Part shown: in pieces, positions 13,930 through 23,729 of the stretch
How the letters are laid out: the number at the start of each line of letters is the position of its first letter
Position numbering within the stretch: position 1 is the first letter of the stretch
DNA from: Cellulomonas palmilytica
GTDB taxonomy: Bacteria > Actinomycetota > Actinomycetes > Actinomycetales > Cellulomonadaceae
Direction: 5' to 3'
Length of the DNA: 64,000 nt
Assembly: GCF_021590045.1 (NCBI RefSeq)
Contig: NZ_CP062221.1
Location: 3,410,001-3,474,000, forward strand
Made by a program: the position numbers and the translations under genes
The notes under the pieces: model-generated
Seen by the model: only the letters and a program-made list of their open reading frames with translations
The model's database searches: none
What the model was told of the DNA's origin: nothing

Positions 13930-16900
13930 TCACGCCCGGCGCACGTCGACCGCCCCGTCGTCGGTGACGCGCTCGAGGAGCGCGGCGATCTCGTCCTCAC
14001 CCAGCAGTCGCTGCGGCCACACGGTCTCACCGCCCGCGACGTAGTGGAACGCCGCCGCGACGCGCTCGAGCGGCACCCCCGAGAACCGCGACCACGCGAG
14101 CCGGTACACCGCGAGCTGGATCTCGCGCGCCTCGCGCGTCGCCGCGTCGCGCGGCGCCGAGCCCGTCTTCCAGTCGACGACGACCACGCCCTCGCCGTCG
14201 GGCACCGGGTCGCCCGGCGCGGCCGGGAACACCGCGTCGATGCGGGAGCGCAGCACGTATCCCGCGACGTGCGTCTCGACGTCCGCCTCGACCTGCAGCG
14301 GGCGGCGGTCCGCCCACGCGGACGCGAGGAACGCGGCACGCAGCCGCGCCTCGTCGACGTCGACCTGGTCCGGCCCCGACAGGTCCTCGTCCTCGGCGCC
14401 CGGCAGCGCGTCGAGGTCGACGAGTGTCGCGGCGCCGTAGTAGCCCTCGACCCACGCGTGGAACCGCGTGCCGAGCCGCGCCCGGCCCGACGGCTCCGCG
14501 GGCACCGGACGACGCAGGCCCCGCGCGAACTCCGTCGCGTCGGCGCCGAGCCGCACCAGCGCGGACGCCGACAGGTGCGAGGGCAGGTCGACCGCGCCCG
14601 TCGACTCGCGGGCCGCGCGCTGCTCCTCGAGCAGCGTGCGTGCGAGCACCTCCCACCGGCTCTCCCCCGCCCGGCTCTCCTCCGCACAGTCGTCGTCCGG
14701 CCGCGCGTCGGGGCGGGCCGACGCCGCGCGCACCCACGCGGCGGCCTGCTCGACCGCGGGCCGTCGCCCGGGTCCGTCCTCGACCGCGAACGGGTCGGCG
14801 GGCCACACGGCCGTCGCGGCCTCGCTCGACGCGGGGTTCTCGTCGTCGGGCGCGGGCTCGCCCGCCCACTGCGCGGCGTCCACGAGCCCCGCCTCCGCGA
14901 GCTCGACCAGGAACGTCGACGGCGGGCGCGGCTTCTTGCCGTCGCCCCACCACGACCCGGTGAGCAGCAGGCGGTGCCGGGCACGGGTCAGCGCGACGTA
15001 CGCGAGGCGGCGCTCCTCGGCGACCTCGTGCTCGCCCGCGTCAAGCCGGAGCCCGTGCACCCGGTCGCGCAGCTCCTTCGGGTCCTGCGCGCCCGCGTAC
15101 TCCAGGCGCGGCAGGTCGTCGGCGTCGCCGCGCAGCGGGTAGGGCAGCTCGCCGAGACCCGTGAGCCACGCCGAGTCCTTGGGGCCGTCCTTACCCTGCG
15201 TCGCGGTGGTCGGGAACACGCCGTCGACCAGGCCCGCGACCGCGACGACGTCCCACTCGAGGCCCTTCGCGGCGTGCACGGTGATGAGCTGGACCGCGTC
15301 CGGGTCGGGGTCGGTCACGGGCAGCTCGAGGCCGTTCTCGCGCGCGTCGGCCGCCTCGAGCCACGACAGGAAGCCGCCGAGCGTCGGGGTGTCGACGGAC
15401 CGCGCGAAGTCGACCGCGACGTCCCGGAACGCGTCGAGCTGCGCTCGCGCCCGACCCGCGCCGACGCCGGCCCGCGCGGCGACCTCGATGTCGAGGCCGA
15501 GCAGGCGCTCCGCCTCGGCGACCAGGTCCGGCACCGCGAGGTACGAGTGCGCGCGCAACGTGCGCAGGAGGCCGGCGAGGTCGGCGAGCCGGGCGCGGCC
15601 CTCGTCGCTCAGGGCACGTCCGCCGGGGCTGCGCCACCCGGGGCGCGGCAGCTCGTCGAGCGCGTCGACGATGCTGCGCTCGTCGATCACGTCCAGCTCG
15701 ACCCCGGCGTCGCGTCCCGTGCGCTGCCCGACGAGCTCGCCGGCCCAGGCCGCGAGCGCGTGCAGGTCCGCAGCGCCCAGGCGCGTGCGCGCGCCCGTCA
15801 TGAGCCGCACGAGCGCGTCCCCGCGCAGCGGGTCGTACGCGGCCTGCAGCGCGGCGACGACGTCGACCACCTCGGGCGTCGAGAGCAGACCGCCCAGGCC
15901 GACGACCTCGACCGGCAGCCCGCGGGCACGCAGCGCGCGGCGCAGCGCCGCGAACTGCGACCGCTTGCGGCACAGCACCGCCGCGCTCACGCGACCGCCG
16001 TCGGTTCCCTGCCCCGCGGGCCGCCAGTGCGCCGCGACGAACTCGGCGACCGCCTCGGCCTCCTCGGCCGCGGTCGACGCCAGGAACGCGTCGACGTGCC
16101 CCGGTCCCGCCACCGGGCTCGCGACGAGCTGCGGCACGGGCACCCGGGTCGTGCGGGAGCGCAGCGGGCCGGCCACGTGGTTGGCCGCGTCCAGAACCTT
16201 CACGTCGTTGCGCCACGACGTCGTGAGCGCGAGCACCTGCGCGGGACCGCCGCCCTCGGCCGCCGGGCGGCGGAACGTCGTCGGGAACCGCTCGAGCCCG
16301 CCCGCGCTCGCGCCGCGCCACCCGTAGATCGACTGGTGCGGGTCACCCACGGCGATCACCGGGTGCCCGTCGCCGAACAACGCCGCGAGCAGCGTGAGCT
16401 GCGCGAACGACGTGTCCTGGTACTCGTCGAGCAGCACCACCGCGAACCGCTCGCGCTCGCCCGCGCCCACCTCGGGGACCTCGCGCGCGAGCCGCGCCGC
16501 GAGCGCGACCTGGTCGCCGAAGTCGATCGCGTCGCTCGCGCGCTTGCGGGCCCGGTACGCCGCGACGACGTCGAGCAGCCGCTCACGCTCGCGCAGCGAG
16601 CCCAGCAGGGCCACCACCTCGGCGTAGTGCGCGCGCGTGGGCGTCGGCGTCGCCTCGATGTCCGCGCAGATCGCCGCGATGCCGTCCCGCGCGGCCGCCG
16701 GGTCGAGCAGGTGCTCGTCGAGCGCGCCGGACAGCCGGAGGACGGCCTCCACCACGGTGGAGACCGCGGCGTCGACGCCCAGGTCCTCCTGCCATGCCTC
16801 GACGACCTCGCTCGCGAGCTGCCACTGCGCGGCCTCGCCGAGCAGCCGCGCGCTCGGGTCGATGCCCAGGCGCAGCGCGTGGTCGCGCACCAGGGACGCG

Positions 16901-17460
16901 GCGTAGGAGTTGTACGTCGCGATGGTCGGGCGTCCGCCGAGGACGTCGTCCTCGAGGTGCGCGCGGCCCGGCAGCACCACGCCCTGCTCGGCCGCGGCGC
17001 GCGCGAGCCGCCGCAGCCGCAGCCGCACGCGCTCCGCGAGCTCGCCCGCGGCCTTGCGCGTGAACGTCAGGCCGAGCACCTGCTGCGGCTCGACGAGCCC
17101 GTTCGCGACGAGCCACACGACGCGCCCCGCCATCGTCTCGGTCTTGCCCGAGCCCGCACCCGCGACGACGAGCGCGGGGCCGAGCGGAGCCTCGATGATG
17201 CGGCGCTGCTCGAGCGTCGGCAGGTCGCGCCCGAGCAGCCGCGCGATGTCCTCGGCGCTGACCGGCTCGACAGCCCGCTGCTCGCCGGCCCGCTGCTCGC
17301 CGGCCAGCTGATCGCCGGCCCGCTGCTCGGCGGCGGGCCGCGCGTCGGCGAGCTGCCCGTCCGCCGGGTGCCGCCCCTGCGAGGGCACCTCCGTCGTCGT
17401 GCTCGCGGGCGGCACCCCGGGGACCCCGGGCGCTCCGGGCGCGACCGTGCGCTCGCTCAT
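13930..17460 (-). CDS. adnB: AdnB: helicase-nuclease subunit of the AdnAB double-strand-break resection complex
   Basis: 1176 residues. A Pro/Ala/Gln-rich N-terminus contains short repeats (GEQRAG units, about 43-63). UvrD-type helicase motifs follow: Walker A AGAGSGKTE at about 100-108, LTFTRKAAGELAERV, LLDEYQDTS (motif II), GDPHQSIYGWRGA (motif III) and VTVHAAKGLEWDVV-like motif V. The C-terminal RecB-type PD-(D/E)xK nuclease domain has VVVVDWKTG, then EIQLAVYRLAW. AdnAB replaces RecBCD in mycobacteria and relatives, processing DNA ends for recombination. ATG 17460 overlaps the adnA stop in an ATGA, so translation is probably coupled. The gene is convergent with the phosphotransferase-like gene. 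Confidence 0.93.
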   Translation of the reverse strand: MSERTVAPGAPGVPGVPPASTTTEVPSQGRHPADGQLADARPAAEQRAGDQLAGEQRAGEQRAVEPVSAEDIARLLGRDLPTLEQRRIIEAPLGPALVVAGAGSGKTETMAGRVVWLVANGLVEPQQVLGLTFTRKAAGELAERVRLRLRRLARAAAEQGVVLPGRAHLEDDVLGGRPTIATYNSYAASLVRDHALRLGIDPSARLLGEAAQWQLASEVVEAWQEDLGVDAAVSTVVEAVLRLSGALDEHLLDPAAARDGIAAICADIEATPTPTRAHYAEVVALLGSLRERERLLDVVAAYRARKRASDAIDFGDQVALAARLAREVPEVGAGERERFAVVLLDEYQDTSFAQLTLLAALFGDGHPVIAVGDPHQSIYGWRGASAGGLERFPTTFRRPAAEGGGPAQVLALTTSWRNDVKVLDAANHVAGPLRSRTTRVPVPQLVASPVAGPGHVDAFLASTAAEEAEAVAEFVAAHWRPAGQGTDGGRVSAAVLCRKRSQFAALRRALRARGLPVEVVGLGGLLSTPEVVDVVAALQAAYDPLRGDALVRLMTGARTRLGAADLHALAAWAGELVGQRTGRDAGVELDVIDERSIVDALDELPRPGWRSPGGRALSDEGRARLADLAGLLRTLRAHSYLAVPDLVAEAERLLGLDIEVAARAGVGAGRARAQLDAFRDVAVDFARSVDTPTLGGFLSWLEAADARENGLELPVTDPDPDAVQLITVHAAKGLEWDVVAVAGLVDGVFPTTATQGKDGPKDSAWLTGLGELPYPLRGDADDLPRLEYAGAQDPKELRDRVHGLRLDAGEHEVAEERRLAYVALTRARHRLLLTGSWWGDGKKPRPPSTFLVELAEAGLVDAAQWAGEPAPDDENPASSEAATAVWPADPFAVEDGPGRRPAVEQAAAWVRAASARPDARPDDDCAEESRAGESRWEVLARTLLEEQRAARESTGAVDLPSHLSASALVRLGADATEFARGLRRPVPAEPSGRARLGTRFHAWVEGYYGAATLVDLDALPGAEDEDLSGPDQVDVDEARLRAAFLASAWADRRPLQVEADVETHVAGYVLRSRIDAVFPAAPGDPVPDGEGVVVVDWKTGSAPRDAATREAREIQLAVYRLAWSRFSGVPLERVAAAFHYVAGGETVWPQRLLGEDEIAALLERVTDDGAVDVRRA
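17270..17335. repeat. 15-bp tandem repeat in the 5' part of adnB
   Basis: About four imperfect copies of CCGCTGCTCGCCGGC. They encode the repeated Ala-Gly-Glu-Gln-Arg motif of the AdnB N-terminus. The unit is five codons long, so the frame is kept. The encoded segment lies before the helicase domain and looks disordered. Confidence 0.8.
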
Positions 17461-20400
17461 GCCACCACCTGCCCGCCCTCGGGTCGCACGGGGCACGAGC
17501 GGCGCACCGGGCAGCGGTTGCACAGGTCGTTCGCGGACGCCGTGAACGCGGACGCCGCCATCGTCCCGGCGACCTCGTCGACGAGCACGCGCGCCCACGA
17601 GGGCCCGTCGTCCTCGGGTCCGAGCGCGGGCTGGTCGCGCACCGTGCCGGCCTTGCCCGTGCCGAGGTAGACGAGCTGCGCGCCCGCGCTCGTCGTCCCC
17701 TCGGGCAGGTCGAACGCGCCCGCGTCGACGGCGAGCTGGTACGCGCCGAGCTGCGGGTTGACGCGCGCCTCCTCACGCGCAGGCGGGCGGGCGCCGGTCT
17801 TGAGGTCCACGACGCGCACCTGGTCCGGGTGCTCGAGGTCGCGCTCGATGCGGTCGGCCGAGCCGCGCAGCAGCGCACGGTCGGTGCGGGCCGCGAAGTC
17901 GGCCTCCACGAGCAGCGCGTCGCCCGCGCCCTGGAGGTAGCCCGCGAGGCGCTCGACCATCGCGTCGGCCTTGGCGCGCGCGGCGCGCGCGGGCCAGCCG
18001 GTGCCCAGACCGAGGGAGTCCCAGCGCTCGTCGAGCGCGGCCGCGAGCTCGGCACGCGTGCCGTGCGGGTGCTCCTGCGCGATCGCGTGCACGAGCGTGC
18101 CGAGCGACTGCCCGTTGCTCGTGGCGGCGGTCCCGCCCGCGGCCTCGAGCGCCCAGCGCAGCGCGCACCGGTGCGCGGTCTCGAGCTTCGACGGCGAGAC
18201 GCGCACGGGCTCGTCCGGCCCGTACAGCGGCGCATCGGTGCTCGGCTCCGCGAGCCCGTGCCACTCGGCCGGGTCCGCTCCCGGCACGCCGCGCGCTGCG
18301 AGGTCCGCGAGCGCGCGCACCGCGCCCGGGTCCGGCTGCTCGCCCGCCGCGGCGGCGGCCTCGAGCGTCGCGCGCAGCTGCGCGACGAGCCCGCGCAGGT
18401 CGAGCGCGGGCTCGACCTGCGTGCGCCGCTGGTCCCGCTCGCCGTCTGGCGGCTCGACGAGGTCGACGAACGGCGACGGCTGGTGGTCGGAGTCCGCGAC
18501 CGCGGTCACGACGAGCACGCGGCGTGCGCGCGACACCGCGACCGCGAACGAGCGCAGCTCGTCGGCCAGCACCGCGGCGCGTGCGTCCTGCGCCGCGGCG
18601 GCACCCTGCGCAGCAGCACGCCCGGACAAGGCGGCACCCTGCGCGCCCGCAGCACGGCCGGACACGACGTCGACGAGCGCCTGCGCGCCGAGCAGCGAGT
18701 CGCGCAGCCGCAGGTCGGGCCACACGCCCTCCTGGACGCCGCAGACGGCGACCACGTCCCACTCGCCGCCGGCCGCGCCAGCGGGCGTGAGGACGGACAC
18801 CGCGGCCCGCCGGGCGCGCGGCGCGAGCGAGTCGGACGGCAGGTCCTGCGCGCGCAGCCAGTCGACGAACGCCTCGGGCGGCGTGCGCGGCATGCGCTCG
18901 ACGAACGTCTCCGCGGCGCGGAACAGCGCGACCACCGCGTCGAGGTCGCGGTCCGCGCGCTCGCCCGCGGCACCTCCCGCGAGCGCGGCACGGCGCCACG
19001 GCTCGGCGAGCCCCGCGGCGTCCCACAGCGCCCACAGCACGCCCTGGGCGTCGGCACCCGGTGTCGCGGCGGCCACGCGGCCGGCCTCGACGACACGCGC
19101 GAGCCGCTCGACCGGTGCCGCGACGGTGGGCGGCAGCGTCCCGGCCCGGCCGGGCGCGTCGAGCACCTCGACGAGCAGCGCGTCGCTCGAGCGTCCGCCG
19201 CCGCCCGCGAGCTCCTCGGCCCGCAGCGCGCGTCGCACGCGGCGCAGTCCCACGGGGTCGAGGCCGCCCAGCGGCGAGCAGGCGAGGCGCGCGGCGAGCA
19301 CCGCGTCGAGCTCGGCGGTGCCGCACGCGACCGCCATCGCGTCGAGCAGCGGGCGAACCGCGGGCTCGTCGCGCAACGGGACGTCGCTGCCCAGCACCGT
19401 GACGGGCACCGACGCGCTCGCGAGCGCGCGGCGCAGCGCGGTGACCTGCGCACCGGCGCGTGCCACGACCGCCATGCGCTCCCACGCCACGCCGTCCTCG
19501 AGGTGCGCGCGGCGCAGCTCGCGTGCGACGAACGCGGCCTCCTGCGCCCCGCTCGGGAGGATCGCGACGCGCGCGTGCCCCCGCGGCGCATCCTCGGGGG
19601 GCGCCGCGCGCCGGTGCACCGCCGCGCCGAGGGTCCCGACCCGCTGCGTGACGCGCTCGACGACGCCGCGCACGTGCGTTCCGTGCCGCCACACGGTCGG
19701 CAGCACCAGGCGGGCCGCTCCGAGGGCCCCGCCGGCCTCGTGCGCCGCACCGACCGCCGCACCGTCCGCCCGGCCCGCGGGGCGGGGCGCGGTCGCGCGC
19801 GCGACGAGCGCGGGCTCGGCACCGCGGAACGTCTGCACGGCCGCGTCGGGATCGGCGGTGAGCAGCACGCGCGCGCCGCGCGCCGCGACCACGCCCAGCA
19901 AGGAGGCCGTCGCCGAGGTGCTCTCCTGGTGGTCGTCGACCACGACGAGCCGCCACGCGGGCGGGCGCGCCCCTGGCACGTCCCGCTCCCACGACGCGAG
20001 CGCACGCGCCGCCTCGGCGACGACGACGGCCGGGTCGAGCCGCGGACCGGCGTCGGGCGTCGCGGCCCGCAGGTCGAGGACGTCGAGGTACTCGCTGTAC
20101 ACGCGCGCGGCGGCGCACCACTCGGCGCGCCCGTGGGCGCGGCCCAGCGCGTCGAGGTCGGCCGGGCCGAGCCCCCGCTCCGCGGCGCGCATGAGCAGGT
20201 CACGCAGCTCGTCGCGGAACGCACGCACGCCGAGCGCCTCGCCCCGCACGCGCTCGGGCCAGTCCACGGGCAGGCCTTCGCCCGCGGCGTGACCCGCGAG
20301 CAGCTCGGCGAGCACGAGGTCCTGCTCGGGGCCGGACACGAGCGTGGGCGGCACCTCGCCGCGCGCGACGGCCTGCGCGCGCAGCACGGCGAACGCCGCC

Positions 20401-20750
20401 GCGGCGGGCGTCTGGACGAGCGGGCGGCTGGACGTCACGGGCAGCCGTGCCGCGAGCCGGTCGCGCAGGTCGGACGCGCCGCGCCGGGTCGCCGACAGCA
20501 CGAGCAGGTGCTCGGGAGCGAGCCCCGCGCGCACGGCCGCCACCGCGGCCTCGAGCGCGACGGTCGTCTTGCCGGTCCCGGGTGCGCCGAGGACGAGCAG
20601 CGCGGGCTCGTCGGACCCCGCGCCCGCGGCCCACGCGACGGCCGACGCCTGCGCGTCGTCGAGGACCACCGGGGACCCCGGCCCCTGCACGGGTGCGTCG
20701 GCGAGCGCGGGCCGGCGCAGCACGGGAGCGGGGGTCGTCACGGCGTGCAT
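17457..20750 (-). CDS. adnA: AdnA: helicase-nuclease subunit of the AdnAB complex
   Basis: 1097 residues from ATG 20750. Walker A is LGAPGTGKTT (about 54-63). The motif II position reads VVVDDHQEST, with Asp-Asp in place of the Asp-Glu of AdnB. The C-terminal RecB-type nuclease has RVVDLKTGARPP. A likely 4Fe-4S cluster is formed by one Cys in AHRCALRW and three in LCNRCPVRRSC near the end, as in other iron-sulfur RecB-family nucleases. AdnA pairs with AdnB to translocate on and degrade DNA ends. The gene follows the DUF3152 gene on the same strand with an 83-base gap. Confidence 0.93.
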   Translation of the reverse strand: MHAVTTPAPVLRRPALADAPVQGPGSPVVLDDAQASAVAWAAGAGSDEPALLVLGAPGTGKTTVALEAAVAAVRAGLAPEHLLVLSATRRGASDLRDRLAARLPVTSSRPLVQTPAAAAFAVLRAQAVARGEVPPTLVSGPEQDLVLAELLAGHAAGEGLPVDWPERVRGEALGVRAFRDELRDLLMRAAERGLGPADLDALGRAHGRAEWCAAARVYSEYLDVLDLRAATPDAGPRLDPAVVVAEAARALASWERDVPGARPPAWRLVVVDDHQESTSATASLLGVVAARGARVLLTADPDAAVQTFRGAEPALVARATAPRPAGRADGAAVGAAHEAGGALGAARLVLPTVWRHGTHVRGVVERVTQRVGTLGAAVHRRAAPPEDAPRGHARVAILPSGAQEAAFVARELRRAHLEDGVAWERMAVVARAGAQVTALRRALASASVPVTVLGSDVPLRDEPAVRPLLDAMAVACGTAELDAVLAARLACSPLGGLDPVGLRRVRRALRAEELAGGGGRSSDALLVEVLDAPGRAGTLPPTVAAPVERLARVVEAGRVAAATPGADAQGVLWALWDAAGLAEPWRRAALAGGAAGERADRDLDAVVALFRAAETFVERMPRTPPEAFVDWLRAQDLPSDSLAPRARRAAVSVLTPAGAAGGEWDVVAVCGVQEGVWPDLRLRDSLLGAQALVDVVSGRAAGAQGAALSGRAAAQGAAAAQDARAAVLADELRSFAVAVSRARRVLVVTAVADSDHQPSPFVDLVEPPDGERDQRRTQVEPALDLRGLVAQLRATLEAAAAAGEQPDPGAVRALADLAARGVPGADPAEWHGLAEPSTDAPLYGPDEPVRVSPSKLETAHRCALRWALEAAGGTAATSNGQSLGTLVHAIAQEHPHGTRAELAAALDERWDSLGLGTGWPARAARAKADAMVERLAGYLQGAGDALLVEADFAARTDRALLRGSADRIERDLEHPDQVRVVDLKTGARPPAREEARVNPQLGAYQLAVDAGAFDLPEGTTSAGAQLVYLGTGKAGTVRDQPALGPEDDGPSWARVLVDEVAGTMAASAFTASANDLCNRCPVRRSCPVRPEGGQVVA

Positions 20751-20833
20751 CCCATCACGACCGACCGACACCCACCGACTCCGGCCCGCACGGGTCCGAC
20801 GACGGGAGGCACGGGCCGCGGACGCGCGCCCGG

Positions 20834-21796
20834 TCAGCCCTCCGGGAACGGCCAGGGGTTGGGCAGGCAGGGCTTGACCGCGTACGACTGCTGCTGCATC
20901 ACGTGCGCCACGGCGCCCGCGGTCGTGCACGGGCGGTGCGGCTGCCCGAGCAGGTGGCCGACCTCGTGGTTGACCAGGTACTGCCGGTACGCCGTGCGGT
21001 CGTCGCCGTAGTCCTCGACGGCCTCGACCCAGCGCCGGAAGTTCAGCGCGGCGTGGCCGTAACGCCCGCACGAGACCTGCCCCGCGGTCTGCAGGGGTGC
21101 GCACATCTCGTCGACCAGGTCGGGCGACGCGAGCACGACGCGCACGTCCGGCTTCCCGTCCGTGACCTCGAACGCCAGCGAGCCGTCACCGCCCCAGCCG
21201 CGGTCGTCGGTGAGCGTCGTCATGACGAACGCGGCGAACGCCTCGGCGTCGACCGGCAGCCCCTTCTCGACCTCGACGCGCACGCGCACCACCCGCTCGA
21301 CGTCGGCGTCGGCCGCGTCCGCCGTGGCGCGCTGCGCGGCGGCCACGACGGCGAGCTCGCCCGACGCGCGCTCCGGCACGTCCGCCGCGAGCAGCCCGGC
21401 CTCGACGTCCGCCGCCGTCAGGCCGGGCGGGAGGGTCGGGGTGGGGCTGGGGGCGACGCTCGCAGCGGGGCTCGACGTCGGGGCCGGGTCGACCGCGGCG
21501 CGCGTGGGCGGCGCGTACGGGCGCTGCCCGCCCCCGCCGCGCGCGGCCGCGTCGGGGCGCTCGCGCACCAGCGCGTCGAGCGTCGCGGCCGGCTGGCTGA
21601 CCGGCTCGGGCACGCTCGTCGTCCCCGGTCCCGCCACCACCCACCCGGTCCCCGCGCCCGCGAGGAGGGCGCCCAGGACGACCGACGCGGCGCGTGCGCG
21701 CGTGCGCCGCGCGACCGCGCGACCGGCGTCCGCCGGCACGCGTGCGGGCGCGGACGCGTCACTCGTCCGGAGCACTCGGGGCGACGTCACGGGCAT
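20834..21796 (-). CDS. DUF3152 protein, extracytoplasmic metzincin-like
   Basis: 320 residues from ATG 21796. The N-terminus is basic, followed by a single hydrophobic segment (about 33-52), so it is secreted or anchored outside the membrane. A Pro/Ser/Thr-rich linker (about 85-120) leads to the DUF3152 domain. That domain contains NHEVGHLLGQPHRPC, an HExxHxxGxxH arrangement typical of metzincin zinc proteases. Cys residues in SCGRYG, HRPCTTAG and VKPCLP could form disulfides. Rv3207c of M. tuberculosis belongs to the same family. Substrate and role are unknown. The gene is divergent from the TetR gene. Confidence 0.88.
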   Translation of the reverse strand: MPVTSPRVLRTSDASAPARVPADAGRAVARRTRARAASVVLGALLAGAGTGWVVAGPGTTSVPEPVSQPAATLDALVRERPDAAARGGGGQRPYAPPTRAAVDPAPTSSPAASVAPSPTPTLPPGLTAADVEAGLLAADVPERASGELAVVAAAQRATADAADADVERVVRVRVEVEKGLPVDAEAFAAFVMTTLTDDRGWGGDGSLAFEVTDGKPDVRVVLASPDLVDEMCAPLQTAGQVSCGRYGHAALNFRRWVEAVEDYGDDRTAYRQYLVNHEVGHLLGQPHRPCTTAGAVAHVMQQQSYAVKPCLPNPWPFPEG

Positions 21797-21838
21797 ATCG
21801 TCGCATCCCGGAAACGTTCGGTGGCTAGCATTCGCGCC

Positions 21839-22504
21839 ATGGCCGAGCCCGAGAGCGAGCTGACGCCTCGTCCCCGCACCGTCCGGATGTCGGGGGGCGA
21901 GCGGCGTGCGCAGGTGCTCGAGATCGCGCAGGAGCTCTTCGCGAGCGAGGGTTTCCACCACGTCTCGATGGACGACATCGCGGACCGCGCCCTGGTGAGC
22001 AAGCCGGTGCTGTACCGCCACTTCCCCTCGAAGCTCGACCTGTACCTCGCGGTCGTGGACCGCTGCGGCGCGGACCTCATCGCGGCGGTCGAGCGGGCCG
22101 TCGCGCCCATCGAGCAGGGTCCCGTGCACCGCGGCGACGGGCAGGCCGTGATCGCGGCGATCGTCCGCGCGTACATGACGTTCGTCGAGGTCGCGGGCGA
22201 GTCGTCCGGCCTGCTGTTCGAGTCCGACGTGACGCGCGACGCGGACGTGCGCAAGCGCGTCGAGCACGCGTCGTCGGTCGCGGCGGCGCGGTGCGCGGCC
22301 GTGCTCGAGCCCGTCACGGGCCTGCCGCCCGCGGACTGCGAGGTGATCGCGGTGTCGCTCATCTCGCTCGCGCAGGGCGCCGCGACGCACCGGCTGCGGG
22401 GCACGGACCCGCTCGCGTCCGAGCACGCGGCCGACCTGGTGACGCGCCTCGCGTGGGCGGGCGTGCAAGGCCTCGTGCGCGCGGACTTCTCGTACGACGA
22501 GTAG
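21839..22504 (+). CDS. TetR family transcriptional regulator
   Basis: 221 residues. The N-terminal TetR helix-turn-helix spans about 20-66, with QVLEIAQELFASEGFHHVSM, then DIADRALVSKPVLYRHFPSK. The remaining 150 residues form a ligand-binding domain of unknown specificity. ATG 21839 lies 7 bases after a TAGCAT -10 hexamer (21826-21831), so the transcript is probably leaderless. It corresponds in position to Rv3208. The immediate neighbours, a divergent DUF3152 gene and a downstream DUF3107 gene, are candidate targets but no operator is evident. Confidence 0.92.
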   Translation: MAEPESELTPRPRTVRMSGGERRAQVLEIAQELFASEGFHHVSMDDIADRALVSKPVLYRHFPSKLDLYLAVVDRCGADLIAAVERAVAPIEQGPVHRGDGQAVIAAIVRAYMTFVEVAGESSGLLFESDVTRDADVRKRVEHASSVAAARCAAVLEPVTGLPPADCEVIAVSLISLAQGAATHRLRGTDPLASEHAADLVTRLAWAGVQGLVRADFSYDE

Positions 22505-22698
22505 CGCCGACGACCCGGCGCCCGCACCCGCGCCGGGGCTCCGGGGCCGGTCCCCGTCGGTGCGGTTTCGCTGGTCGCGGACACGGCGTGACCGCGCGCG
22601 GCAGCCGCCTAGGATCGTCGCGAGACCAGCAGGCCGGGTCCGGGCGACCGGGCGGCGGCGACGTGTCGCGCACGTGGTGGCGACGGAGGGAGACGGGC

Positions 22699-22923
22699 GT
22701 GGAGATCACGATCGGCGTGCAGAACGTGGCGCGGGAGATCGTCCTGGAGAGCGACCAGACCTCCGACGAGGTGTCGGCCGCCGTCGCGGCAGCGCTCGCC
22801 GGCAAGCCCGCGCTCGAGCTCACGGACAGCAAGGGCCGCCGGGTGATCGTGCCGACGGCGACGCTCGCGTACGTCGAGGTCGGCGTCGAGGCCAAGCCGC
22901 GCGTGGGCTTCGGCTCGATCTGA
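22699..22923 (+). CDS. DUF3107 small protein
   Basis: 74 residues from GTG 22699, with a GGAGGG Shine-Dalgarno at 22685-22690. The sequence begins MEITIGVQNVAREIVLES and ends VGVEAKPRVGFGSI, matching the DUF3107 family (Rv3208A/TB9.4 in M. tuberculosis). It has no membrane helix and no catalytic motif; a small beta-rich fold is likely. Function is unknown. It follows the TetR gene by about 195 bases on the same strand and may have its own promoter. Confidence 0.9.
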   Translation: MEITIGVQNVAREIVLESDQTSDEVSAAVAAALAGKPALELTDSKGRRVIVPTATLAYVEVGVEAKPRVGFGSI

Positions 22924-22982
22924 CGCGCTCCTGGCCGCAGCCGGCCGGTCCGGCGCGGCGAACCCGTCAGGCCGTGAGACGG

Positions 22983-23729
22983 TCAGGCGGTCAGGCCCAG
23001 GCGGCTCATGCGGCGCGTGTGCTGCGCGGTGAGCTCGCCGAACACCTTCGCGGGCGCGTTGGGCGTCGCCGTGCCCGCAGCCGGCGCGTTGCCGCCGTCG
23101 GCGGTCGCGTCCCCGGCTTCGGCGGGCTCGGCGGCCGCGGCAGTCACGAGCCGCTCCAGGGCCGGACGCTGCGCGATGAGCCGCTGGACCGTGCCGAGCG
23201 CCTCCCCCACGAGCCGGCGGCCCCACAGCGCGAGCCGCGAGGACAGCACGCCGTCGCGCGACCCCGCGGCGTCGAGCTCGGCGACCGCGAGCTCGGCGTG
23301 CGACGCGTCGTCGAGCACCTCGAGCACGACCGCGCGCGAGCGCTCGTCGAGCCCCTGCGCGGCGATCCGGCAGAAGTCGTCCGCGACGCCGTAGCCGACG
23401 TACGCCTTGAGCAGCCGCTCCCACCAGGAGCTCGGCTGCGTGCGCTCGTCGAACTCGGTGAGCACGTCGTCGAACTGGCGCATGGTCGCGGCCGGGTCCG
23501 CGCCCAGCTCCGCGACGCGTGCGAGGACACGGTCGCGACGCTCGACGGCCGCCGCGGCGAACCGCGAGAGCGCGAGCCGCTGCTCGACGTCGGGCGCGAT
23601 CGCGCAGTCGCCCGCGAGCCGGACGAACGCGGTGTGCTCGAGCTGGGCGACCAGGCCCAGGAGCTCGAGGGCGTCCGCCGTCGACGGCGACGAGGCCGAG
23701 GGCGAGGGGGTCGGCGCGGCGTTGCTCAT
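22983..23729 (-). CDS. Ferritin-like fold protein (MiaE-like)
   Basis: 248 residues. A helical ferritin-like domain covers about 18-190. It contains the spaced acidic and His residues of a possible di-iron site (QLEHTAFVRLAGD near 29-41 and DDASHAELAV near 140-149). An Ala/Gly-rich linker and a basic C-terminus (QHTRRMSRLG) follow. It is the counterpart of Rv3210c, annotated as ferritin-like or tRNA hydroxylase-like. The actual substrate is not known. It is divergent from the DEAD-box helicase gene across a 317-base region. Confidence 0.82.
   Translation of the reverse strand: MSNAAPTPSPSASSPSTADALELLGLVAQLEHTAFVRLAGDCAIAPDVEQRLALSRFAAAAVERRDRVLARVAELGADPAATMRQFDDVLTEFDERTQPSSWWERLLKAYVGYGVADDFCRIAAQGLDERSRAVVLEVLDDASHAELAVAELDAAGSRDGVLSSRLALWGRRLVGEALGTVQRLIAQRPALERLVTAAAAEPAEAGDATADGGNAPAAGTATPNAPAKVFGELTAQHTRRMSRLGLTA

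Noticed and set aside
13726..17670. A 1314-codon open frame on the plus strand
   Set aside because: It is antisense to adnB, full of Arg/Gly/Ala with no recognisable domain, and arises from the very high GC content. adnB on the other strand has every helicase and nuclease motif.
17829..21011. A 1060-codon open frame on the plus strand
   Set aside because: It is antisense to adnA and has the composition of a shadow frame. Walker A, nuclease and iron-sulfur motifs are all on the minus strand.
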